Assembly (NCBI GenBank): GCA_041391225.1
Contig: JAWKOL010000002.1
Location: 372,001-436,000 of the forward strand
DNA from: RI-153 sp041391225
GTDB taxonomy: Bacteria > Chloroflexota > Anaerolineae > Caldilineales > Caldilineaceae
Reading direction: 5' to 3'
Length of the DNA stretch: 64,000 nucleotides
Positions 17,097 through 24,800 of this stretch are shown here, piece after piece. The translations under genes were made by a program, and so were the position numbers. Within the stretch, counting starts at the first letter, position 1. Every line of letters starts with the position of its first letter. Below the pieces are notes generated by a model. That model saw only the letters and a program-made list of their open reading frames with translations. It was not told the origin of the DNA and did no database searches.

Positions 17097-17843
17097 CTAA
17101 CTCAACAGCTTATCAAGTACAAACGGTCCTTCGCGGCGGTAGGCTTCACCCATCACCGCGCCGGAGTGGCCGGCCAGCCCGTTGACCAGCGCCAGCGCCA
17201 TGTCGAATTGACGGTGCAGGGCCAGGCCCAGCGCTTCTTTGTCTTCCTGGATTTCGTCGTAGTTCTTCACCACTTGGCGCAGCATGTCTGGCGACATTTT
17301 GCGCTCGATCATCTGCGCGCTGAACGCCATCTGGAAGCTGAGGACGGCCAATGCCTTCTGCTTCAACTCGAATGTGTCGGAGATCTCGACGATGCAGTTG
17401 GGGTGTTCGGGCGTCATGTAGTAGATGGTGCGCACCAGGTGCGGCTCGTGACCGCCGCATTCCTCGTTGCGCCAATCTCGGCCGGCCACGGCGAAGGCTT
17501 CGGGGTAGAGCAGCGCAATCAGGCGGCGATCCGGATCGAGATCGTGCTGGGCATGGTGCGGATCCTGGGTGATCACGATGTCGGGGCGGACACGGCGCAC
17601 CAGTTCCACGATGCGCTCCTTCCACGGGCTGTCCACCGTCCAGCCGCCGTAGGGGAAGTCGAGGAATTCGACGTCCTCGATGCCGAGGACGTTGGCGGCC
17701 TTGGTGATCTGATCACGGCTTTCGGGGCGGCTCAGCAGCACCGCAGCGTAGACTTCGTCACCTGCTTGCACATGACGCGCCAGCGCGCCGCCACATTCCA
17801 CGATTTCGAGGCCGAAACTGGCCAGCATCAACACCTTTGTCAT
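17097..17843 (-). CDS. PIG-L/LmbE-like protein with altered metal site
   Basis: A 248-residue protein with the PIG-L Rossmann-like layout: VLMLASFGLEIVECGGALAR, then GDEVYAAVLLSRPESRDQ, VEFLDFPYGG and RPDIVITQDPHHAQHDLDPD. Family members are zinc-dependent N-deacetylases of sugars or thiol precursors. Their first metal motif, usually AHPDDE, reads ASFGLEI here, so the usual His and Asp residues are missing. The second region keeps several His and Asp (DPHHAQHDLDPDR). The protein may be a divergent metal enzyme or a non-catalytic relative. AGGAG lies 7 bases before the ATG at 17843. Confidence 0.75.
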   Translation of the reverse strand: MTKVLMLASFGLEIVECGGALARHVQAGDEVYAAVLLSRPESRDQITKAANVLGIEDVEFLDFPYGGWTVDSPWKERIVELVRRVRPDIVITQDPHHAQHDLDPDRRLIALLYPEAFAVAGRDWRNEECGGHEPHLVRTIYYMTPEHPNCIVEISDTFELKQKALAVLSFQMAFSAQMIERKMSPDMLRQVVKNYDEIQEDKEALGLALHRQFDMALALVNGLAGHSGAVMGEAYRREGPFVLDKLLS

Positions 17844-17906
17844 TCGGTTTCTCCTGAGTTACTTGGTAAGGATGAAATGTGTTGGTAATCAGTCTCAATT
17901 GTACAA

Positions 17907-17912
17907 TATAAT
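17907..17912 (+). promoter_or_regulatory. Candidate -10 element for the binding-protein operon
   Basis: A perfect TATAAT, 101 bases before the ATG at 18013, in a locally AT-rich patch. The best -35 is TTGGTA at 17882-17887 with a long 19-base spacer. The match is suggestive only. Confidence 0.35.
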
Positions 17913-18012
17913 CGATGAGTGGTATCTCTTGTACAGAAGGACTTGCTTTGCTGTGCTAAAACTCGAATGTCTGCTGCATCATGAATATCAAATACCAACC
18001 TGGAGGACCCGA

Positions 18013-19671
18013 ATGTCCAAACGATTTTCCATGACTCTGCCCCTGTGGCTTGTGGCGCTGATGCTGATTCTCAGCGCCTGTGCCCCAGTGGCACCCGCAC
18101 CCACGTCGGCGCCGCCCGCCGACGCAGAAAGCGCCGATATGCCTGCCGCCGCCACGCAGGCGCAAACGGTGCGTCTGGCCATCCCCGCCGACGAGAGCAC
18201 GTTGACGCCCTACAGCTATGTCTTTGGCTATCCGGGCTACTACCTGATGAAGCTCGTCTACGATAGCCTGCTGGAACTGGACACCGACAACATCCCGCAG
18301 CCGTGGCTGGCCGAGTCGGTCGAGATGAGCGAAGACGGCGCCACCTACACGCTCACGCTGCGCGATGGGATCAGCTGGCACGACGGCGAACCGTTCACCG
18401 CCGCCGATGTCCAGTTCACGTTCGAGTATTACGTCGCTCACCCCGAGCAGAGCCGGTTCGCCCGTATCAGCCGCCAGGTTAGCGCCATCGAAACACCCGA
18501 CGACGCCACGGTTGTGCTGACCCTGGCCGCGCCCAACCCCAGCTACGCCCTCAGCCTGGCCGACATGCCCATCCTCCCGCAGCATGTGTGGCAGGATGTG
18601 GAAGATCCCAACAACTTCGCCGCCACCGTGGGTACCGGTCCGTACAAACTTGCTGCCTACGAGCCGGAACAGTTCTACCGGCTGGAAGCCAACGCCGACT
18701 ACTTCATGGGGACACCCACCGTGGCCGAACTGGTGATCCCCGTGATCGTGGAACAATCGACCATGTTCTCGGCGCTGCGTTCCGGTGAAATCGACACGGT
18801 GTCGCGCCAGGTGCCTGCCGAGCTGATCAGCGAATTCGAGGACAGCGGCAGCCTGGAAATCGTACAAGGCCCCGGCTTCGCTACGACGTTGCTCCAATTC
18901 AATGCCGAACGCCCGCCCTTCGATGACGCCGCCGTGCGCCGCGCCATCGGCCTGGCCATCGACCGCCAGGAACTGGTCGACGTCCTCTTGCTTGGGTACG
19001 GCACCGTGGGCAACCCGGGCTTCGTCCACCCCGATTCGCCCTTCGCCGATCAAAGTCTGGCGCTGGCCTATGATCCCGAGCAGGCAGCCGCCTTGCTAGA
19101 CGAAGCGGGCTACGCCGACAGCGACGGCGACGGCGTGCGCGAGATGACCGACGGCGAGCCGATGTCGTATCAATTCCTCGTCTACGCCAACAACCCCGAA
19201 CGCATCCGCGCCGCCGAACTCATCCGCGATTGGGTGAAGGAAATCGGGATCGAACTGGTGGTGCAGACGCTTGACCCGACCACCGTCGATTCGTTGGTAT
19301 GGCCCGGATTTGATGTTTCGCAGGGACGCGACTTTGATCTCTCGATGTGGGGCTGGTCGGCGGCGATCCAGACCGATCCGACCCGCCTGGGCGAACTGGT
19401 GGCGTCGGATACCAGCGTGGGTGCGTTGAACATCGGCGGTTACAGCAACGCCGCGGTCGACGAATTGGTGACAGAGCTACGCGCTACCCTCGACAGCGAC
19501 GCCCGCCGCGCCCTGGTGCAGGAGATCCAGGCCGCCATCGCCGAAGAACTGCCCTTCGTTCCGCTCTACTACGCCGACGGCATCTACGCCTACCAGGCCG
19601 ATGTTTACAGCGGCTACGTCTTCGTCAAGGGGCAGGGGATCATCAACAAACACTCGTTCCTGCCGCAGTAG
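18013..19671 (+). CDS. ABC transporter substrate-binding lipoprotein (SBP_bac_5, peptide/nickel type)
   Basis: ATG at 18013 with TGGAGGA at 18001 as ribosome-binding site. Signal peptide and lipobox LMLILSAC (Cys ~24) anchor it in the membrane. The family signature is clear: TYTLTLRDGISWHDGEPFTA followed by ADVQFTFEYY. Later come VGTGPYKL and PFDDAAVRRAIGLAIDRQEL. The 552 residues are normal for Opp/Dpp-type binding proteins, which bind peptides, sugars or nickel complexes. Two permease genes follow in the same direction after a 377-base gap full of hairpins. No ATPase gene follows, unlike most Opp/Dpp operons. Confidence 0.92.
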   Translation: MSKRFSMTLPLWLVALMLILSACAPVAPAPTSAPPADAESADMPAAATQAQTVRLAIPADESTLTPYSYVFGYPGYYLMKLVYDSLLELDTDNIPQPWLAESVEMSEDGATYTLTLRDGISWHDGEPFTAADVQFTFEYYVAHPEQSRFARISRQVSAIETPDDATVVLTLAAPNPSYALSLADMPILPQHVWQDVEDPNNFAATVGTGPYKLAAYEPEQFYRLEANADYFMGTPTVAELVIPVIVEQSTMFSALRSGEIDTVSRQVPAELISEFEDSGSLEIVQGPGFATTLLQFNAERPPFDDAAVRRAIGLAIDRQELVDVLLLGYGTVGNPGFVHPDSPFADQSLALAYDPEQAAALLDEAGYADSDGDGVREMTDGEPMSYQFLVYANNPERIRAAELIRDWVKEIGIELVVQTLDPTTVDSLVWPGFDVSQGRDFDLSMWGWSAAIQTDPTRLGELVASDTSVGALNIGGYSNAAVDELVTELRATLDSDARRALVQEIQAAIAEELPFVPLYYADGIYAYQADVYSGYVFVKGQGIINKHSFLPQ

Positions 19672-19741
19672 CCGCCGACATAGCGATCTGCGATAGAACG
19701 CGGATTGGGCGGAAATTGTTCAGTATTCGGTCAAGACTAGC

Positions 19742-19806
19742 GCCGGTTGAGCTTGTCGAAACCCAGCGGGTAAACTCGTTCCTTGGTTTCGACAGGCTCA
19801 ACCGGC
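19742..19806. repeat. Hairpin of the widespread GGTTGAGCTTGTCGAAAC type
   Basis: Arms 19742-19762 and 19786-19806 pair at 20 of 21 positions. CTAG bounds both sides (19737-19740 and 19811-19814). The core word TTGAGC(C/T)TGTCGAA is familiar as a dispersed hairpin in many bacteria. Confidence 0.8.
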
Positions 19807-19897
19807 GTCACTAGCCGTGAGATGAACAGTTACGGATTTTCCACATGAAATCCGCTCGCATCCGCTCAATCCGCGTGCTATCTCTGACTCTACTGCG

Positions 19898-19956
19898 AAA
19901 AGTCCGACTTCTGTATGCTTTGAGGTTGATCCTCTCTGGAGAGAAGTCGGACTTTT
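19898..19956. repeat. Perfect 15-bp hairpin (AAAAGTCCGACTTCT)
   Basis: Arms 19898-19912 and 19942-19956 are perfectly complementary with a 29-base loop. The right arm ends ACTTTTGCG, giving a short U-run that could cause partial termination before the permease genes. Confidence 0.65.
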
Positions 19957-20048
19957 GCGCTTTAGCGACCTTTTTGCAGTGCAGTCATCTCTGATGTTCG
20001 ATCCCTCTAAGTGCCGTCTCCGGTCAAACAGAAAATGAGTCGCCCACA

Positions 20049-21020
20049 ATGTTTGCCGTTCTGATCCGCCGTCTGTTGCAGTATGCCCTCGTGATCCTGG
20101 TCACCGTGTCGTTGAATTTCTTCTTGCCGCGCCTCATGCCCGGCAACCCGCTGGTGCTGATCGCAGGTGAAGAGGCAGGACTGCTGCCGCCGGAAGAACG
20201 CGCCAGGATCTTGCAGGATGCCGGACTCGATCAACCCCTGTGGCGGCAGTACGTCACCTACCTGGGTGATCTGGTGCAGGCCGATTGGGGCTACTCGTAT
20301 CGCCAAAAACGGCCCATCGGCGAGATTCTGGCCGACCGCTTGCCGTGGACGCTGCTGCTCACGGGCAGTAGCCTGGCGCTGTCCACCGTCCTGGGCGTGG
20401 TTTTCGGTGTCTTCGCCGCCTGGCGTCGCGGACAGGCCGCCGATCTGGGCGTGCTCTCGTTCTTCATCTTCCTACAATCACTGCCCTCGTTCTGGCTGGG
20501 CATGATCTTCATCGCCATCTTTGCGGCGCAACTGGGCTGGTTCCCCACCTACGGCGCGCAGACGGCGTGGATGTCGCTGGAAGGCTGGGCCAAGGCGCGC
20601 GACATCCTCGAACACCTGGCGCTGCCGGTGGCCACACTGACGCTGGTCTCCGTGCCGGGGACCTTCATCGTCACCCGCTACTCCATGCTCGAAGTGCTGA
20701 AAGAGGAATACATCCGCGTGGCGCGGGCCAAAGGACTGCCCACCGTCACGCTGATGTTTCGCCACGCCATTCGCAACGCCCTGTTGCCAGTGGTGACGGT
20801 CTTCATGCTGAACCTGGGGTTTGTCTTCAGCGGCGCAACCGTGGTGGAGACAGTCTTCTCGTACCCGGGGCTGGGGCGGTTGCTGTTCGAGGCTGTTCTG
20901 AATCGAGACTATCCGGTATTGCAGGCAGCCTTCCTGCTCATCACCATCAGCGTGATCATCGGCAACATCCTCGCCGATCTCGTCTATCCGGTCCTCGATC
21001 CACGGGTACGGGGGCGCTGA
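20049..21020 (+). CDS. ABC transporter permease, OppB/DppB type
   Basis: A 323-residue inner-membrane permease. N-terminal MFAVLIRRLLQYALVILVTV and FFLPRLMPGNPL match the GsiC/OppB N-terminus. The binding-protein-dependent EAA loop (EYIRVARAKGLPTVTLMFRH) contacts the ATPase. About six membrane segments are visible. It forms a heterodimer with the next gene and takes substrate from the lipoprotein upstream. The stop lies 3 bases before the next ATG. No frame problem. Confidence 0.92.
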   Translation: MFAVLIRRLLQYALVILVTVSLNFFLPRLMPGNPLVLIAGEEAGLLPPEERARILQDAGLDQPLWRQYVTYLGDLVQADWGYSYRQKRPIGEILADRLPWTLLLTGSSLALSTVLGVVFGVFAAWRRGQAADLGVLSFFIFLQSLPSFWLGMIFIAIFAAQLGWFPTYGAQTAWMSLEGWAKARDILEHLALPVATLTLVSVPGTFIVTRYSMLEVLKEEYIRVARAKGLPTVTLMFRHAIRNALLPVVTVFMLNLGFVFSGATVVETVFSYPGLGRLLFEAVLNRDYPVLQAAFLLITISVIIGNILADLVYPVLDPRVRGR

Positions 21021-21023
21021 CAC

Positions 21024-21872
21024 ATGACGCCCAACACCTTGCGCATTCTCCGCTTTTTTCGCCGCAACCCGATTGGTCTGATCGGCGTAGCGATCCTGTT
21101 GGCGTTCCTCGTGATCGTGCTCTTTGCCGAGGTGTTAAGCCCGTACGATCCCACTGTTCGGGTAGGTGACCCCTTCGAGCAGCCCAGTGCGGCCCACCTG
21201 CTGGGGACAAACGACATCGGCCAGGACATTCTGAGCGAGTTGATCTTCGGCGCCCGTGTCTCGTTGACGGTGGGACTGGTGGCGGCGCTGCTGGCGATCA
21301 GCATCGGCACGGTGGCCGGCGTGGTGGCCGGCTACTTCGGCGGCGTGGTGGACGCGCTGATCATGCGCGTGGTGGATGTGGTGCTGGTGATCCCCTTCCT
21401 GCCGCTGATGATCCTACTAGCCGCCTTCGCCGGCCCCAGTTTCCGCAACCTGATCCTGGTGATCGGGCTGCTGACGTGGGCGCGCCCGGCGCGGGTGATC
21501 CGCTCGCAGACGTTGAGCCTGCGCCATCGCACCTACATCGAAGCGGCCCAGTCTGTCGGCGCGCGGCCTGGGCGCATCCTTTTTCGTCATGTTCTCCCCG
21601 GTGTGCTGCCGCTGAGCCTGGCCCAACTCGTCCTCGCCGCCAGCACCGCCATCCTCGTGGAGGCGTCGCTCAGCTTCCTGGGGTTGGGCGATCCCACCAC
21701 CAAAAGCTGGGGGACCGTCCTCTACTACGCCCAGGTGCGCAGCGCCTTCCTCAGCGGCGCCTGGATCTGGTGGGTGTTGCCGCCCGGCTTCCTCATCACC
21801 CTGGCCGTGCTCGGTTTTGCCCTGGTCGGCTTCGCGCTTGAAGAAGTGCTCAATCCGCAACTGCGACGCTAA
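21024..21872 (+). CDS. ABC transporter permease, OppC/DppC type
   Basis: A 282-residue permease beginning MTPNTLRILRFFRRNPIGLI, the N-terminal arrangement of DppC. LLGTNDIGQDILSELIFGAR is the periplasmic loop motif shared by OppC proteins (usually LGTDxxGRD). The EAA loop is HRTYIEAAQSVGARPGRILF. Partner of the preceding permease. No ATPase gene follows; the next gene is convergent. The nearest oppD/oppF-like genes are on the minus strand at 23767-25841. Confidence 0.92.
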   Translation: MTPNTLRILRFFRRNPIGLIGVAILLAFLVIVLFAEVLSPYDPTVRVGDPFEQPSAAHLLGTNDIGQDILSELIFGARVSLTVGLVAALLAISIGTVAGVVAGYFGGVVDALIMRVVDVVLVIPFLPLMILLAAFAGPSFRNLILVIGLLTWARPARVIRSQTLSLRHRTYIEAAQSVGARPGRILFRHVLPGVLPLSLAQLVLAASTAILVEASLSFLGLGDPTTKSWGTVLYYAQVRSAFLSGAWIWWVLPPGFLITLAVLGFALVGFALEEVLNPQLRR

Positions 21873-21887
21873 AGCAGAGGAGAATTG

Positions 21888-22043
21888 ATCCACGAAGTTA
21901 CACGAAGAAGAGCGGGACACGGATTTCAGGATTGGCAGGACGGAAAAGACGTGCTTTCTTGATCTGAGTCCTGAGAGTCCGTGCAATCCGTGTCCTTGTC
22001 TCTTTTTTCTGCCTTCGTGTTTCTTCGTGTGCCTTTGTGGATC
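21888..22043. repeat. Family R1 iterated-word hairpin
   Basis: The left arm 21888-21908 (GATCCACGAAGTTACACGAA + G) and right arm 22023-22043 pair at 18 of 21 positions. The loop has CACGGATTTCAGGATT and AATCCGTGTCCTTGTC, also seen at 5256-5347. The trailing TTCTCTGG recurs at other copies. It lies between convergent genes (permease and CDF exporter). Confidence 0.8.
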
Positions 22044-22062
22044 GTTTTTCTCTGGGTTCTCT

Positions 22063-23215
22063 TTAGCTGCCGACAGGCTGTGGCAGGGCTTCGTGGTGCG
22101 CGGTTTCGCTGTGGTGGATGTCGGGACCGTCGGCGTGCGGGTCCACGTGGACAACCACTTCGTAGAGCCGCGGCACGGCGTGGAAGAGCGCATGGCGCAC
22201 ATGCTCAACAATGTGGTGACCTTCCGCCACACTCAGCCCCGGATCGACGGTGATGAACACCTCGGCATGAAGCCGATGCCCCATCCAGCGCATGCGCAGC
22301 CGTCGCAACGTCTTCACCGATGACTGCTCCTCGATCACGGCCTCGGCTTTGTCCATCAACTCCGGCTCAATCGCATCCATCAACCGATACCACATGCTGA
22401 TCGACGCGTCTCTGGTGATGAAGAGAATGGCGACGCCGATGAGCAGGCCGATGATCGGGTCGATGATGGGGAATCCCAACCACACGCCGCCTGCCGCCAC
22501 CAATACCGCCAACGATGTCAGGCCGTCGGTGCGGGCGTGCAGACCGTCAGCCACCAGCGCCGCCGAACCGATCTCGCGTCCTTTGCGGATCTGCAACCAG
22601 GCCACGGCCTCGTTGCCAAGGAAACCCACGATGGCGGCTAATGCCACCCAGCCTAGGTTGTTCAACGGCTGCGGATTCAGGAGCTTCTGGAACGACTCCC
22701 AAAAGATGATGCCCGCGCTGAACGCGATCGAAAGCACAATGAAGATGCCGGCCACGTCTTCGGCGCAGGCAAAACCGTAGGTGTAGCGTCGCGTCGCCAC
22801 GCGGCGCGCCAGGTAGAAGGCGATGAGCAGCGGCACCGAGTTAAGCCCGTCGCCGATGTTGTGAATCGTGTCGGCCAGCAGCGCCACACTGCCGCTGATC
22901 CAGAAGATCACAACTTGCAAAATAGAGGTAATCGTCAGCGCTGCCAACGCCAGCCACACTGTGCGGATGCCGCTGTCGGTATCCATGAAGGCCGAATCTG
23001 TGGCAAGGGCGTGCTGCTGGTGGCTGTGCCCGTAGGTGAAAGATCGTGCTGATCCAGCTCCCACACGCCACCCCGTGATCATGGTGGTGATGATCATGGT
23101 CGTGGTGATGATCATGGTCGTGGGGATGGTCGTGGGGATGGTCGTGGGGATGGTCGTGATCGTGAGGATGATCGTGATGGTTATCTTCGTTCTTGGGGTG
23201 CGGGGTAGTGCTCAT
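22063..23215 (-). CDS. Cation diffusion facilitator (zinc exporter, ZitB/CzcD-like) with His-rich N-terminus, frameshift
   Basis: The N-terminus starts at 23215 (MSTTPHPKNEDNHHDHPHDH) and runs through about 45 residues of HDH words, a cytoplasmic metal-buffering tail. The frame changes near 23050, after which the transporter continues (YGHSHQQHALATDSAF, then GIRTVWLALAALTITSILQV). Six membrane helices follow. The two metal-site motifs are ADTIHNIGD and ADGLHARTD, the His/Asp pattern of zinc-type CDFs. The C-terminal cytoplasmic domain contains LRMRWMGHRLHAEVFITVDP. An in-frame gene needs one indel in a G-rich or T-rich tract. Its start lies inside the 3' end of the ArsR gene, so both are one operon under zinc control. 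Confidence 0.85.
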
Positions 23216-23612
23216 GGTTTCGACCTTTCCGATAGATTGGCTTCACCGTTTGCGTTGTCAACGTTGTAGGGTGATCGGGCAAATTCCTACGTACATGGTC
23301 AAGATGATACAGCGCTTCACGAAACAGTCCGCCCACGTGGGCGTCATCGATGGAGTAGAAAATCTGGTTGCCTTCGCGCCGCGTCCGAACCAGCCGAATC
23401 GCCCGCAGCTTGGCCAAATGATGCGAGACCGCCGACGTCGTCACGTCTACATTTTCGCTTAACTCGCCAACACTGTATTCGCGTTGCGTTAGCAAATAGA
23501 TGAGTTGGGCGCGGGTTGGATCGCCGAGCGCGTGGAATGTCTCGGCGACATCGGCCAGTAAATCCTGCGGCAGTGTTCGGCTCTCTGTTTGCGTCGGGTG
23601 GGATTGGGGCAT
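23181..23612 (-). CDS. ArsR/SmtB-family zinc-type repressor
   Basis: A 143-residue winged-helix repressor. The recognition helix region is YSVGELSENVDVTTSAVSHH, then LAKLRAIRLVRTRREGNQ. Helix alpha-5 carries D90, H92, H103 and H106 (DDAHVGGLFREALYHLDH), exactly the D-x-H-x10-H-x2-E/H spacing of the zinc site in SmtB and CzrA. By that comparison zinc binding should release it from DNA. The CDF exporter start overlaps its last codons by 35 bases. A candidate operator lies at 23631-23652, 19-40 bases before its start, which suggests autoregulation. Confidence 0.9.
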   Translation of the reverse strand: MPQSHPTQTESRTLPQDLLADVAETFHALGDPTRAQLIYLLTQREYSVGELSENVDVTTSAVSHHLAKLRAIRLVRTRREGNQIFYSIDDAHVGGLFREALYHLDHVRRNLPDHPTTLTTQTVKPIYRKGRNHEHYPAPQERR

Positions 23613-23630
23613 GATTCGCTCGTTACTGAG

Positions 23631-23652
23631 TATTTGAGTATCTATTCATATA
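23631..23652 (-). promoter_or_regulatory. Candidate SmtB/CzrA-type zinc operator
   Basis: The core reads TGAG-TATCTA-TTCA on the plus strand (23635-23648) with TATT/TATA flanks. It is an imperfect dyad one base away from the TGAA-N6-TTCA core known for SmtB/CzrA operators. It sits just upstream of the ArsR gene. A weak -35 (TTGTAC) and -10 (AATACT) pair on the minus strand would place the operator in the spacer. Confidence 0.6.
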
Positions 23653-23662
23653 GTACAACAAT

Positions 23663-23694
23663 GTTTCTCCGCGACGCAAGCGCCGCGGAGAAAC
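23663..23694. terminator. Hairpin between the Opp operon end and the ArsR start
   Basis: GTTTCTCCGCG (23663-23673) and CGCGGAGAAAC (23684-23694) are perfect 11-bp arms with a 10-base loop. On the minus strand the stem is followed by ATTGTTGT, a mildly U-rich tail. It could end the oligopeptide operon transcript running leftward from 30.3 kb. Confidence 0.5.
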
Positions 23695-23707
23695 GAATCC
23701 GCTTTCA

Positions 23708-23753
23708 ATCTGAACGCACTTTATCTGAACGCACTACTTTATCTGAACGCACT
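23708..23753. repeat. Three tandem copies of ATCTGAACGCACT
   Basis: Copies at 23708-23720, 23723-23735 and 23741-23753 are identical, with 15- and 18-base periods (multiples of three). They lie just after the stop of the last ATPase gene; read in another minus frame they encode VRSDK words. Confidence 0.8.
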
Positions 23754-23766
23754 TTAGACGTGCAGT

Positions 23767-24798
23767 TCAATCTCCCGCGCGGTGACAGCTCACCCAGCGC
23801 CCAGGACCAATCGGCTCCAACTGCGGCGTCTCTTGCTTGCAGCGCTCCACGGCGTAGGGGCAGCGGGTGGAAGTAGCAGCCAGACGGCGGGTTGGCCGGA
23901 CTGGCCACTTCGCCTTTGGGGATCTCCCTCGATCTCTGTCGATCTGGATCCGCTTGGGGCAGTGAGGCGAGGAGGCGGCGGTGTACGGATGCTTGGGGTT
24001 CTTGAACAACTCCTGCGGCGGGCCAACTTCGGCGGCGCGGCCCACATACATCACCAGCACCGTGTTGCTGATCTGGTTGACCACGCTCAGATCGTGGGCG
24101 ATGAAGAGAGTAGGTCAACCCCAACTCGTCTTGCAAGTCCATCATCAAATTGATCACCTGCGCCTGCACAGAGACATCCAGCGCGGAGACAGGTTCATCG
24201 GCCACGATCAGGCGTGGGCTGGCGGCCAGGGCGCGGGCGATGCCGATACGCTGGCGCTGCCCGCCGCTGAAAGCGTGGGGGAAGCGCTGCATGTACTCGG
24301 GCCGCAGCCCCACCCGCCGCAGCAGATCGGCCACGCAGTCCTCGCGCTCGCTGCGCGTGCCGATGTTGTGGACGCGTAGCGGCTCGCTCACGATTTCGTA
24401 GATCGTCATGCGCGGGTTGAGCGACGAGAACGGGTCCTGGAAGACCATCTGCAACCCCGTCGCAGGGGACGGATCTGCGTCTGCGTCATCGTGGCCAGAT
24501 CCACCACCTTCCCCTCGGGCGTGCGATAGAGGATCTCGCCGCTGGTTGAGTCCACGGCGCGCACGATGCAGCGCGATGTCGTCGTCTTGCCGCAGCCGCT
24601 CTCGCCCACCAGGCTCACTGTTTCCCCTTGGCGCACGGCGAACGAAATATCGTCCACGGCCTTGACCATGCCCTGACTGCGGCGCAGAAAGCCATGCTCG
24701 ATGGGAAAGTACTTTTTCAGGTGGTTCACCTGCAAAACGATCTGATCGTCGCTGCGGATGTCGGTGGTCATGTGCGCAGCGGGAGTGGAAAGTGTCAT
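23767..24798 (-). CDS. Oligopeptide-type ABC transporter ATPase, OppF/DppF type, with frameshifts
   Basis: ATG at 24798, with AGGATG as ribosome-binding site overlapping the end of the previous gene. Walker A GESGCGKTT, Q-loop LQMVFQDPFSSLNPRM, signature FSGGQRQRIGIARAL, Walker B LIVADEPVSALDVS. C-terminal oligopeptide-transporter motif HPYT and the Cys-rich region GCYFHP-R-CPYAVERCKQETP, typical of OppF iron-sulfur/zinc tails. Three frames are needed: breaks near 24460, 24115 and 23960-24000. The H-loop area (IAHDLSVV) is scrambled by the second break. The Opp-type neighbours are intact, so sequence error is more likely than loss. Final codons read SCHRAGD. Confidence 0.82.
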
Positions 24799-24800
24799 GG

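Larger units (their letters stand above)
19672..20048. other. Intra-operon spacer with two strong hairpins
   Basis: The 377 bases between the binding protein and its permeases hold no gene. Two hairpins (19742-19806 and 19898-19956) occupy most of it. Such hairpins often protect the 3' end of the abundant binding-protein message and lower expression of the downstream permeases. Confidence 0.55.

Noticed and set aside
23060..23175. GATCATGGTC/GGATGGTCGTG tandem words as a minisatellite or CRISPR
   Set aside because: It encodes the His-rich tail of the CDF exporter and shows no spacer structure.
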